DNA from: Coriobacteriales bacterium
Lineage (GTDB): Bacteria > Actinomycetota > Coriobacteriia > Coriobacteriales > UBA8131
NCBI GenBank assembly: GCA_031256715.1
Contig: JAIRQA010000077.1
Span: forward strand, 1 to 46,082
Reading direction: 5' to 3'
DNA length: 46,082 nt
Below the pieces are notes generated by a model. It was not told the origin of the DNA, searched no databases, and worked only from the letters and a program-made list of their open reading frames with translations. Shown here piece after piece: positions 15,988-23,675 of this stretch. Each line of letters begins with the position of its first letter. Within the stretch, counting starts at the first letter, position 1. A program made the position numbers and the translations under genes.

Positions 15988-16809
15988 TTACAAAGTCTCC
16001 AAAACTTCTGCCACAGCTACAACACCTTTTGCCTGCGTGGCAGCGTTGGCATCGTTGTTTTTAGCAGCATTGTTGGCAGCAGAAATTTGCGCGACCGCCG
16101 CTAACGCCTGCTCTACGGTAAAAGCGTTCTCGTAAATAGCACGACCACAGATAACTCCCTCTATGGTATCATCGCCTAAGCGCGCAAGCGATTGCAAGTC
16201 TTCTAAAGAAGCTACACCTCCAGAAGCAATTACCGCAAAGCCAGCCGCCTTAGACACCTTAAGATACATTTCTGTATCTATGCCCGTCTGCATACCATCG
16301 CGCGCTATGTCGGTGTAAACAAGGTGTCTGATGCCAAGTTCAGCAAGTTCACTTATCAACATAATAGCTAAAACGCCAGTGCCCTCATTCCAGCCTTGTA
16401 TGGCAACTTCGCCGTCACGCGCATCAACACCAGCACAAATTAGTTCGCCAAAGTTTGCAACAGCTTCGCGAGCAAAATCAGAATCCTGAGCCAGCTTTGT
16501 ACCAATAACAACTCGCGAAACTCCGGCAGATGCTAAAGAGTCAATCGCTTGCAAAGTGCGTATTCCTCCACCAACCTCTATCTTTAAGCCAGTTTCGTGG
16601 ATAATGTTTTTAATAACGTCGCTATGTGCCGGTATTCCTGTTCGCGCGCCATTTAAGTCTACAACATGTATCCATTGCGCACCTGCTTGAGCAAATTTTA
16701 GGGCTTGAGCAACTGGATCTTTATTGTAAACTGTAACTGCATTATAGTCTCCCTTCGCCAGACGCACAGCGGTGCCATCTAAAAGGTCGATAGCGGGCAA
16801 GATGTACAT
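15988..16809 (-). CDS. hisA: ProFAR isomerase (phosphoribosylformimino-AICAR-phosphate isomerase)
   Basis: TIM-barrel isomerase of the histidine pathway. Landmarks: [20 protein letters not shown] with the catalytic Asp, [48 protein letters not shown] with the second catalytic Asp, and [13 protein letters not shown]. At 273 residues it is about 30 longer than typical: the C-terminus carries an Ala/Asn-rich tail ([19 protein letters not shown]) of the low-complexity kind found in several proteins of this window. No PriA/TrpF feature was sought beyond these. Four bases after hisH. Confidence 0.96.
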   Translation of the reverse strand: MYILPAIDLLDGTAVRLAKGDYNAVTVYNKDPVAQALKFAQAGAQWIHVVDLNGARTGIPAHSDVIKNIIHETGLKIEVGGGIRTLQAIDSLASAGVSRVVIGTKLAQDSDFAREAVANFGELICAGVDARDGEVAIQGWNEGTGVLAIMLISELAELGIRHLVYTDIARDGMQTGIDTEMYLKVSKAAGFAVIASGGVASLEDLQSLARLGDDTIEGVICGRAIYENAFTVEQALAAVAQISAANNAAKNNDANAATQAKGVVAVAEVLETL

Positions 16810-16813
16810 AAAC

Positions 16814-17476
16814 TCAGATTCCTTTCACGAAAGCGACAAAATTTCTAAGAATTGCAAGTCCCATGTGCGAAGACTTCTCTGGGTGAAATTGCGTAGCCAG
16901 AATGTTTTCATGGCGAATTGCACAAGTGAACTCGGTGGCGTGACGCACTGTGGCTATCACATTGTTAGCATTTTCGGGATTTGCCTGATAAGAATGGGTA
17001 AAATAAAAGTTAGAGCCATCAGGAATACCGCAAAATAGTGGATTGAGCAAATCTTCGTTATCTGTCGCAAAGTGCACCTGGTTCCAACCAACATGAGGCA
17101 CCTTGTACTTTAGCCCTTGCTTGTCTGTGGTGGCAATGCGACAGCAGCTGCCCTTTAGAAGCCCAAGTCCTTGCGCAAAACCTTTAGTAGAACCCTCATC
17201 GCCAGACTCAAAAAGAAGCTGCAAGCCAAGGCAGATACCTAAAAATGGCACACCAGCTTGCACGCGCTCACGTATCACCTGCATCTGTCCATTTGCTAGC
17301 ATGCTAGCAGAGGCATCGGCAAACGAGCCAACTCCAGGCAAAACTATGGCATCAGCCGTCGCAATCTGCTTGGCATCGGCTAAGATAAAAGCATCTGCGC
17401 CGGCAAGCTCTAAGCCTTTCTGGGCGCTACGCAGATTGCCTTTAGAATAGTCAACAATAGCGCATTTAATACTCAC
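16814..17476 (-). CDS. hisH: Imidazole glycerol phosphate synthase, glutamine amidotransferase subunit
   Basis: Class I glutaminase subunit partnering HisF. 220 residues, slightly longer than usual. The catalytic cysteine is in FLGICLGLQLLFE, the His and Glu of the triad in ATQFHPEKSSHMGLAILRNF, and the oxyanion strand segment in VLPGVGSFADA. Start ATG overlaps the hisB stop by four bases (ATGA), showing translational coupling. Confidence 0.97.
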   Translation of the reverse strand: MSIKCAIVDYSKGNLRSAQKGLELAGADAFILADAKQIATADAIVLPGVGSFADASASMLANGQMQVIRERVQAGVPFLGICLGLQLLFESGDEGSTKGFAQGLGLLKGSCCRIATTDKQGLKYKVPHVGWNQVHFATDNEDLLNPLFCGIPDGSNFYFTHSYQANPENANNVIATVRHATEFTCAIRHENILATQFHPEKSSHMGLAILRNFVAFVKGI

Positions 17477-18123
17477 AGATGCCCCTTTGTAGATGGTACA
17501 CTGCTACCAACTCTTGCGTCAATGGCAACAGCCGTAGCTAAAGCTCTTGCAACTGCCTTTGCGGCAGCCTCAATTATATGGTGAGAATTCTCCCCAGCCA
17601 AAGAACGCACGTGAATAGTAATACCGGCGTTGGCGGCCAAGGCAATCAAAAACTCCTTAAATAAACTTGTGTCAAAACTACCTATGAACTCAATTGGCAA
17701 AGCTACATCCCAATGCAGCTGTCCCCTACCCGAGATATCTATAGCAGCAAGCACCAAGGCTTCATCCATAGGAATAAAGGCATGTCCATAACGCGTAATT
17801 CCTGTCTTATCGCCCAAGGCCTGTAAAATCGCCTGCCCTAACACTATACCAACATCTTCTACAGTATGATGCGCGTCTACATCTAAATCGCCAATAGCAT
17901 GCACCTCTAAGCCAAACATGCCATGTCTACCAAAAGCATCCAACATGTGGTCGAAGAATGGCACGCCTGTGCTAATAGTAACGTCGCCGCTGGCTAGAAT
18001 CGAGCCTCTGGTGCTTTTAGTAGTACCATTGGTGTCTGTAGTAATGCCATCAGCGCCATCTAAGGATAAGGTTAAAACGATATCTGTTTCTTTAGTTTTA
18101 CGTTCTATGGTAGCTACACGCAT
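17473..18123 (-). CDS. hisB: Imidazoleglycerol-phosphate dehydratase
   Basis: Manganese enzyme that dehydrates imidazoleglycerol phosphate. Metal-binding histidine motifs are visible: TGVPFFDHMLDAFGRHG, DLDVDAHHTVEDVGI, GHAFIPMDEALV and NSHHIIEAAAKAVARAL. It is the monofunctional form, with no N-terminal phosphatase domain. An insert of about 20 residues (GADGITTDTNGTTKSTRG) lies between the first two strands (about residues 24-42), where the family has a short turn. Four-base overlap with hisH; separated from hisC upstream by 94 bases. Confidence 0.96.
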   Translation of the reverse strand: MRVATIERKTKETDIVLTLSLDGADGITTDTNGTTKSTRGSILASGDVTISTGVPFFDHMLDAFGRHGMFGLEVHAIGDLDVDAHHTVEDVGIVLGQAILQALGDKTGITRYGHAFIPMDEALVLAAIDISGRGQLHWDVALPIEFIGSFDTSLFKEFLIALAANAGITIHVRSLAGENSHHIIEAAAKAVARALATAVAIDARVGSSVPSTKGHL

Positions 18124-18217
18124 TAAATCACATCCTATTGTTTCTAAAATTTACTATCAAACAAATAGCACAGGACACATTTGCTCGTCACAATGCTCGT
18201 CACAATGCTCGCATGCC

Positions 18218-19474
18218 TCACTTCGAGTACCTTGCCCCTTGCCATTCATGTAATGCCGCAAAAAACGCGTCATTCTCTTCTGTTTTACCTATAGTCAAGC
18301 GCAAACAGTTCTTAAGTCCCTTGGATGAGCTTAAGTCGCGCAGCAATATAGCCCGTGTAGAATGCAACCACTGCCAAAACTCGTGCGCGCCTGACATGCG
18401 TAACAAAACGAAATTGGCATCAGAGCGATAATACTCTATATTTTTTAATGTTGAGAATAGCGTCAGTACTCGCTGGCGTTCAGTAATTATCTTGCTGCTA
18501 GTTTTGGCTACCTGCTCTTTAAATTCTAAGGCAGCACAACCAGTGGCAGCCGCAAAACGACTGACAGAATATGGTTGTCTGACCTTTGCTAAATTACGAA
18601 TTACCTCAGCCGATGCTAAAAGATAGCCTAAACGCACCCCTGCTAATCCCCACGCCTTAGAAAAAGTTCGCAGCAAGACAAGATTCTCATTGTGCAAAAT
18701 GCTTTGCATACTTAAGCTGGTGTCGGCAAAGTCTATGTAAGCTTCGTCGATAAGGACAATAGCATCGCTAGCTGTACAAAGCCTGTTTACAAACTGGGCA
18801 GAAAGCAAATCACCTGTTGGGTTGTTAGGTGAGGCTAACATTACGATATCTATATCACCGCATGCAACACGGGCAAGGATGCCTTCCTCATCAACATCAT
18901 AGCAACGCAGGTTTTTAACAGCGTCACTTTGCCCGATTGCGACACCTTGCTCGGCTGTGGCACTTTCCTCGGTTGCGGAATTTTGCTCGGTTGCATCGCC
19001 TTGCTTGGTTGCGCAATTTTGCTCGGTTGCATCGCCTTGCTTGGCGACGACCAATTCCTTCTCAACATAAATTTTATCTATTCGTGGCACCTGCACAACT
19101 TCTGTACCATTTAAAGCAGCACTAAGTTCATAAGAACTAAAACAAGGCGGCGCTATAAGTAATTTGCGACCATTTCCGCCCCAAGCAAGTATCAGATCTA
19201 AGATTAGCTCGTCGCCGCCATTACCAACAAGAACTTGTTCGGGGTTAACACCATGATAACTTGCCAGCAGCTCTCTTAGCTTTAAGCAGAGCGGATCGGG
19301 ATAGCGGTGCAAAGATAAATCTATGCTTTGCGCTTGCAGCATTTTTGCTAATGCCTCATAAAGTCCTTGCGGCGCACCATAGTTATTCTCGTTAGCATTA
19401 AGATATATTTGCGCCGGTAGATACTTTGGGTCGTAAGGCTCAAGATTGGCTATTTGTTTACTTGTGGGTCGCAA
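18218..19474 (-). CDS. hisC: Histidinol-phosphate aminotransferase with repeat insertion
   Basis: PLP-dependent aminotransferase of the histidine pathway. Core motifs: YLNANENNYG, LVGNGGDELILDLI, LASPNNPTGDLL, VLIDEAYIDF, LRTFSKAWGLAGVRLGYLLA with the PLP lysine, and the late CLRLTIG. Length 418, some 50 above normal, because residues about 143-186 hold an insert with two 12-residue repeats (KQGDATEQN[CS]AT) and degenerate copies, coded by 36-base repeats. The insert falls in a surface loop between active-site strands and leaves all motifs intact, so the enzyme may still work. The start is TTG (19474), with gaaagg upstream. Confidence 0.94.
   Translation of the reverse strand: MRPTSKQIANLEPYDPKYLPAQIYLNANENNYGAPQGLYEALAKMLQAQSIDLSLHRYPDPLCLKLRELLASYHGVNPEQVLVGNGGDELILDLILAWGGNGRKLLIAPPCFSSYELSAALNGTEVVQVPRIDKIYVEKELVVAKQGDATEQNCATKQGDATEQNSATEESATAEQGVAIGQSDAVKNLRCYDVDEEGILARVACGDIDIVMLASPNNPTGDLLSAQFVNRLCTASDAIVLIDEAYIDFADTSLSMQSILHNENLVLLRTFSKAWGLAGVRLGYLLASAEVIRNLAKVRQPYSVSRFAAATGCAALEFKEQVAKTSSKIITERQRVLTLFSTLKNIEYYRSDANFVLLRMSGAHEFWQWLHSTRAILLRDLSSSKGLKNCLRLTIGKTEENDAFFAALHEWQGARYSK
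18915..19048 (-). repeat. In-frame 36-base tandem repeats inside hisC
   Basis: A 30-base identical segment occurs at 18979-19008 and again at 19015-19044, period 36, followed by shorter degenerate copies towards 18915. It encodes (KQGDATEQN-C/S-AT) twice and then EESATAEQGVAIGQSDA. The period is a multiple of three, so copy-number change would keep the frame. Confidence 0.85.
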
Positions 19475-19527
19475 AATTTTAAGTGCCTTTCGTACGTATT
19501 AACTACTCTCTCTTATTATCGCATCTT

Positions 19528-19623
19528 TGTGCTTGCTGCGCGCAGCCACGCTCGCGTCTTGTGCTAGCTGCGCGCAGCCACGCTCACGTCTTGTGCTAGT
19601 TACGCGCAGCCACGCTCACGTCT
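19528..19623. repeat. Three tandem 32-base repeats, each with a 12-base palindrome, between hisD and hisC
   Basis: Units 19528-19559, 19560-19591 and 19592-19623 begin tgtgct and contain gctgcgcgcagc (perfect palindrome in the first two, decayed in the third), then cacgctcacgtct. In the his transcript each would form a small GC-rich hairpin between the hisD stop and hisC start. Confidence 0.85.
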
Positions 19624-19679
19624 TTGTGCGCGCTATTCTCACCAACAATCGCGCCTTGCACGGGCAGCAGGCGCTGCTT

Positions 19680-20984
19680 TCACGATACTGTGTCATCGTC
19701 TTCTAAAATCTCAAAGCGAGCACGCACAGACTTTCCGTGTGCCCACAGTCCCTCAACATTAGCGAGGGCAGAAATTATAGGCATATCTTGGTTAAGCGCA
19801 CTTGCAGAGTAGCAGATTACCGAGGTCTTCTTAGTAAAATCATCAACACTAAGTGGACTAGAAAAACGTGCTGTACCACTTGTTGGCAAGGTGTGATTGG
19901 GTCCGGCAACATAGTCACCAACACTTTCCGGTGTCCAATGACCTAAAAATATAGCGCCGGCGTTATCTAGCAGACCAAGGATCTCTAAGGCGTTGTCCAT
20001 GTTAACCTCTAGATGCTCTGGTGCTATTGTATTGGCAGCAGATATTGCTGTAGAGAGGTCAGGGACAACAAAGATAACTCCATTGTCATCCAGACTCTTA
20101 CGGGTGATATCGGCCCTAGGGCTATCCTCAAGAAAAGCCTCAATCTCTTCTAAGACCACTTCAGGTAAATCTGGATCGGTGGTTACCAAATAACAAGCTG
20201 CTTGCGGGTCATGTTCGGCTTGTGCCATAAGGTCGATAGCTACAAGAGCAGGCTCCGCGCTGTCATCGGCAAGTATCAACACCTCTGAAGGACCGGCAAT
20301 CATGTCTATGCCCACGTCACCACTCACAAGTCTCTTCGCTGCGGCAACATAGGCATTGCCGGGACCTGTGATCTTATCTACAGACGCAATGCTTTTTGTG
20401 CCATAGGCCAAGGCTGCGATAGCTTGCGCACCACCAACAACGTGAATCTCGGTTACGCCCGCCAATAAAGCAGCGGCAAGTAAAACTGGCTCAACTGTGC
20501 CCTTGTCATTAGGTGGCGTGACCATTGCAATGCGCCGCACGCCAGCTACTCGCGCTGGAATTGCGTTCATGAGCACAGTAGAGGGATACAAAGCGCGCCC
20601 ACCTGGGACATAAATACCAACAGAATCCAATGGTGTGATTTTGGTTCCAACCAGCGAACCATCGCTACGAGCATCAAAGGAGCTTTGTCTAAGCTGCCTG
20701 CTATGAAAATCTGTAATTCGTTTCGCAGCAACGTCTAAGGCTTCTAAGACATCCCTGCTTACACGTTTAATGACAAGCTCTGCTTCCTGCAAAGAAATGT
20801 TTGTTACACGCGGTTTAACCTTATCAAAACGCTCGGTGTACTCTGCCACAGCTTCGTCACCACGCTTGCGCACGTCGTCGATAATGTCTGCTACAGCTTT
20901 TAACTCCTCTGCAGTTATTGTGGCGTTACGTTTGTACATCTCAGCTGTTGGCATTTGCCCGCTAGTAAGCTTAATCGTGCGCAT
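19680..20984 (-). CDS. hisD: Histidinol dehydrogenase
   Basis: Zinc- and NAD-dependent last enzyme of histidine synthesis, oxidising histidinol to histidine. 434 residues, normal length. Landmarks: GIYVPGGRALYPSTVLMNAI, DKITGPGNAYVAAAKRLV, IDMIAGPSEVLILAD, ADLMAQAEHDP-type zinc site (IDLMAQAEHDPQA), and NTIAPEHLEVNMDNA. Good ribosome site (gaaggag) before ATG. It is the first gene after hisZG, from which a 407-base gap separates it, so a second promoter may lie there. Confidence 0.97.
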   Translation of the reverse strand: MRTIKLTSGQMPTAEMYKRNATITAEELKAVADIIDDVRKRGDEAVAEYTERFDKVKPRVTNISLQEAELVIKRVSRDVLEALDVAAKRITDFHSRQLRQSSFDARSDGSLVGTKITPLDSVGIYVPGGRALYPSTVLMNAIPARVAGVRRIAMVTPPNDKGTVEPVLLAAALLAGVTEIHVVGGAQAIAALAYGTKSIASVDKITGPGNAYVAAAKRLVSGDVGIDMIAGPSEVLILADDSAEPALVAIDLMAQAEHDPQAACYLVTTDPDLPEVVLEEIEAFLEDSPRADITRKSLDDNGVIFVVPDLSTAISAANTIAPEHLEVNMDNALEILGLLDNAGAIFLGHWTPESVGDYVAGPNHTLPTSGTARFSSPLSVDDFTKKTSVICYSASALNQDMPIISALANVEGLWAHGKSVRARFEILEDDDTVS

Positions 20985-21391
20985 TTGTTGCTCCTTCTAA
21001 TCTGTTTTTTTTGTTCATCGACCTATAATTTTTGACTGCACTTTTTGGTTGCGTCTTTTTTTGGTTCGTAATTATGTGTCGTAACATTGGCTTGCAATTC
21101 TGGGTTGTGCTTCTTGGTTGTACTCTTTGGTCGTGTCATTTGGTTGTACTTTTATGGTTGTATTTTTGCGTCACGTCATTGGTTAGAACCTAAGGCTAAT
21201 ATTGCTGACAGTCTTTATTTTCGCTCTGTCTTATTGTCTCACAATAGTTGTTGTTCGTATGATGCGCTTTGTTGCTACTGTCTTTACGTCGCCGCAAGCA
21301 CCGCCAAAACGCCATCAGAACAAATAACCCTAATCCGGTATTCGTCCATTGCCTAGCCATCCCCGCATACACCGCCAAAACGCCGCTGCAC
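20985..21391. repeat. Non-coding gap between hisZG and hisD with decayed T/G-rich repeats
   Basis: No gene is visible. From about 21035 to 21185 the plus strand carries at least eight decayed units of 15-16 bases around ttggttgtacttt. On the his transcript this is an A/C-rich, weakly structured stretch. The rest (21190-21391) shows nothing I can name. Promoter or spacer for hisD is possible. Confidence 0.55.
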
Positions 21392-23149
21392 TTAAGGCCT
21401 CGTCACGATATCCGCGAGCTTAACAGCCAATTCACGTACTCTAGAATCAATACGTACTGCCGTCGTGTTACCTACAAAACGTGCAGTAGATGCCAATACT
21501 TCATCTACAACTACCAGGTTATTTTCAGACAATGTGGTGCCTGTGGCGGTGATGTCTACGATGCGCTCGGCCATGCCACACAATGGAGCAAGCTCGATAT
21601 TGCCATGCATCTTAACAATCTCTACCTGCGTTCCAGTGCTATCATAATAGCTTGCTGTAATGCGTGGATACTTTGTTGCCACTCGCATTAACCCAAGTCT
21701 ACTATACTTCTGAGCAACTACACCACTTGCTTCTCGCGGCTCGGCAACAACAAAACGACAAGCACCAAAACGCAGATCCACCAGCTCCATTAGCTCCAAA
21801 TCCGCTTCCGCTAAGGAGTCACGACCACATATAGCGCAGTCTACCCCGCCATAGGAAACAAAAACTGGCACATCTGTTGGCCGAACAATATAGTAATGCG
21901 TATCTTCATTGCGCACAACCAATTGACGACCTGGGTTATCTAACCCATTCGTATCTAGACCAGCTGCCGCAAGCAAGGCCACACTTTCCTTATACAAGGC
22001 ACCTTTAGGAACCGCAATCTTTAGTGGTGCTAGTTTTTTTTCTGCCGTTTTCACAAATTTTGTTGCTTGATTGGCAATGTCTGCATTTGTTCTACTCTCA
22101 CTTGCTTGCACCATAGCTTGCATCACGTTTTCTAACGAGAATGCAAAACCGGCAGCCGGAGCATTAACGCCAAAGGTTCCAAGTAGCCTATCGTAACGCC
22201 CACCACTGCCTAATGGCACTCCAACTCCTGGAGCGTACGCTTCTATAACCAACGAGGTATAATAATCAAACGTACTCATCACCGAGAAGTCAACTTTAAG
22301 CTTACCTTTGGTGCCCTGTGCCTGCACGATGTCCCATGTATAGCGCAAATCCTCTAAAACATTAGCACCAATAATAGGCGCAATCAGTTCTTCGCAGGCA
22401 TCTATAGCATCCTTGCCGCCACAAATTGTGGGAAGAGTATTAAGCGCCATCTTGTAAAGCGAGACGTCTGGCGTATTGTTATCTGAAATATTGTTATCTG
22501 AAATATTGTTATCTGAAACCATTTCTGCAGCGAGTTTGCTTAAAGCAACAAAATCAGATTTATGATATGACGCTAGCACACTATTAATCCATTTTTCGTC
22601 TTTATTGCAATCTTTCGCAATGTGGCGCGTCAGACATTCTAAAACTTGAACAGTACAAATAGCAATCGTAAAATCAGATAAGCCACTGGCAGCTAAAGAC
22701 TCATCAAAAAGCAAAATAAGCTCAGCATCAGCTTTAGCCCCACTATGTCCAAGCGACTCTATACCTATCTGAGTATACTCGCGTGCTTGAGCTTTTAGCT
22801 GCTCCTCTTCGCGAAAGACACGCTGCACGTAACGTAATCGCAAAGGCAGAGAATCAGCCCCCATGCGTGTCGCTACCATGCGAGCAATAGGCAATGTGAC
22901 ATCTGGTCGCAAAGCAAGCAACTCATTGTCGGTGTCAAAAAGACGAAATGGCATATGCGCCAGCTTTCCGCCTCTCTCCATAACTTGCAATACCTCTAGC
23001 GTTGGCGTTTCTATGGGCAGATAGTTTCGCGCAGAAAGGCAGCTTTGCACAGCAGCAATTATTTGTTCGCGCCAAAGCGCCTCCTTGGGCAAGATATCCT
23101 TAAAACCGCGTGCCTTTACCGGCAGTGTTTGTTCATTATCTTCTTGCAT
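21392..23149 (-). CDS. hisZG: Fused ATP phosphoribosyltransferase: HisZ regulatory domain plus HisG catalytic domain
   Basis: First committed step of histidine synthesis: ATP and PRPP condense to phosphoribosyl-ATP. Residues 1 to about 345 are HisZ, the histidyl-tRNA-synthetase-like regulator (FKDILPKEALWRE, LRPDVTLPIARMVATRMG, YVQRVFREEE, GSGGRYDRLLGTFG). After a linker of about 25 residues comes a short-form HisG (about 373-585: LKIAVPKGALYKESVALL, VDCAICGRDSLAEADL, CGMAERIVDITATG). These are normally two subunits of a hetero-octamer; here they are one frame with no internal stop. HisZ has an insert (ISDNNISDNNISDNN) coded by 15-base repeats. I take ATG at 23149 with ggaagg upstream; the frame is open to an ATG at 23170 without a ribosome site. 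Confidence 0.93.
   Translation of the reverse strand: MQEDNEQTLPVKARGFKDILPKEALWREQIIAAVQSCLSARNYLPIETPTLEVLQVMERGGKLAHMPFRLFDTDNELLALRPDVTLPIARMVATRMGADSLPLRLRYVQRVFREEEQLKAQAREYTQIGIESLGHSGAKADAELILLFDESLAASGLSDFTIAICTVQVLECLTRHIAKDCNKDEKWINSVLASYHKSDFVALSKLAAEMVSDNNISDNNISDNNTPDVSLYKMALNTLPTICGGKDAIDACEELIAPIIGANVLEDLRYTWDIVQAQGTKGKLKVDFSVMSTFDYYTSLVIEAYAPGVGVPLGSGGRYDRLLGTFGVNAPAAGFAFSLENVMQAMVQASESRTNADIANQATKFVKTAEKKLAPLKIAVPKGALYKESVALLAAAGLDTNGLDNPGRQLVVRNEDTHYYIVRPTDVPVFVSYGGVDCAICGRDSLAEADLELMELVDLRFGACRFVVAEPREASGVVAQKYSRLGLMRVATKYPRITASYYDSTGTQVEIVKMHGNIELAPLCGMAERIVDITATGTTLSENNLVVVDEVLASTARFVGNTTAVRIDSRVRELAVKLADIVTRP
22478..22522 (-). repeat. 15-base tandem repeats inside hisZG
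   Basis: Three copies of attgttatctgaaat-type 15-base units encode SDNNI-SDNNI-SDNNT in the HisZ domain. The repeat keeps the frame and lies in a surface region between the conserved motifs. Confidence 0.85.
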
Positions 23150-23675
23150 ACCTAATATGACCTTCCGCATCGTTGTTTAACTCTGGATAAATGTATAAGC
23201 ATTGGGCTCAATTCTCACTATATCACAATATAGCACTATAGTGAGAAGGAAACCGCCGCAAGTCTCAGATGGTCTGTAAGTTGTTGGCTTGCAGCCAGTG
23301 AACGGTTAAAGTCGCGGCTATTAATTGTAGATGAGATTAGAGTTTGCAGTGTGCGCTGTTTTTTTTGTGGTACACACCAATCCTGCCTAAGATTCAGTTT
23401 AAGCATATCAAGATTATTGCAACAACCAGCCTCACATTTGCTTTTGCAGTCACAAAAAAATTTCCGCTAGCGCGAGCAGCGCGAGCAGCGCGAGCAAAAG
23501 GAAAGGGAAGCAACAACTTGCTCTACATGATGCCTAAACGGCCGCCTATTGATTGGCGCTTATCTGGGCAAGTACAGTTGCTTCCCTGCTATGTATATTT
23601 ATACTCCTAAAGTATAGATGATGTCAAGTAACAGTTTTTTTGTCGCTTATGATGCGCCTATGATGCTTATGTATC
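23150..23675. promoter_or_regulatory. Regulatory region of the his operon, with operator-like repeat and a long hairpin
   Basis: No credible gene in 526 bases. An 11-base perfect inverted repeat, TTCTCACTATA / TATAGTGAGAA, spans 23212-23247, some 60-100 bases before hisZG, well placed as an operator; the right arm also holds the palindrome CACTATAGTG. Three copies of the 9-mer gcgcgagca stand at about 23470-23496. Arms GGGAAGCAAC (23505-23514) and GTTGCTTCCC (23577-23586), continued inwards by CTTGC/GCAAG, form a long stem. A small palindrome TATACT-cctaa-AGTATA lies at 23600-23616. No T-box or His-rich leader peptide was found. Confidence 0.55.

Noticed and set aside
19528-19623. CRISPR-like repeats in the hisD-hisC gap
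   Set aside because: The 32-base units directly abut each other without spacers, so they are simple tandem repeats.
23250-23345. T-box or His attenuator leader for the his operon
   Set aside because: No T-box consensus (AA-TGG-ACCGCG type) and no leader peptide with a His run on the coding strand.
23505-23586. Retron-type non-coding RNA near a phosphoribosyltransferase
   Set aside because: Some retrons carry phosphoribosyltransferase-like partners, but no reverse transcriptase is present in the window.
23344-23610. 88-residue plus-strand frame beside the his operator
   Set aside because: No ribosome site, its Arg-Ala run comes from the 9-base repeats, and it covers the long hairpin; treated as non-coding.
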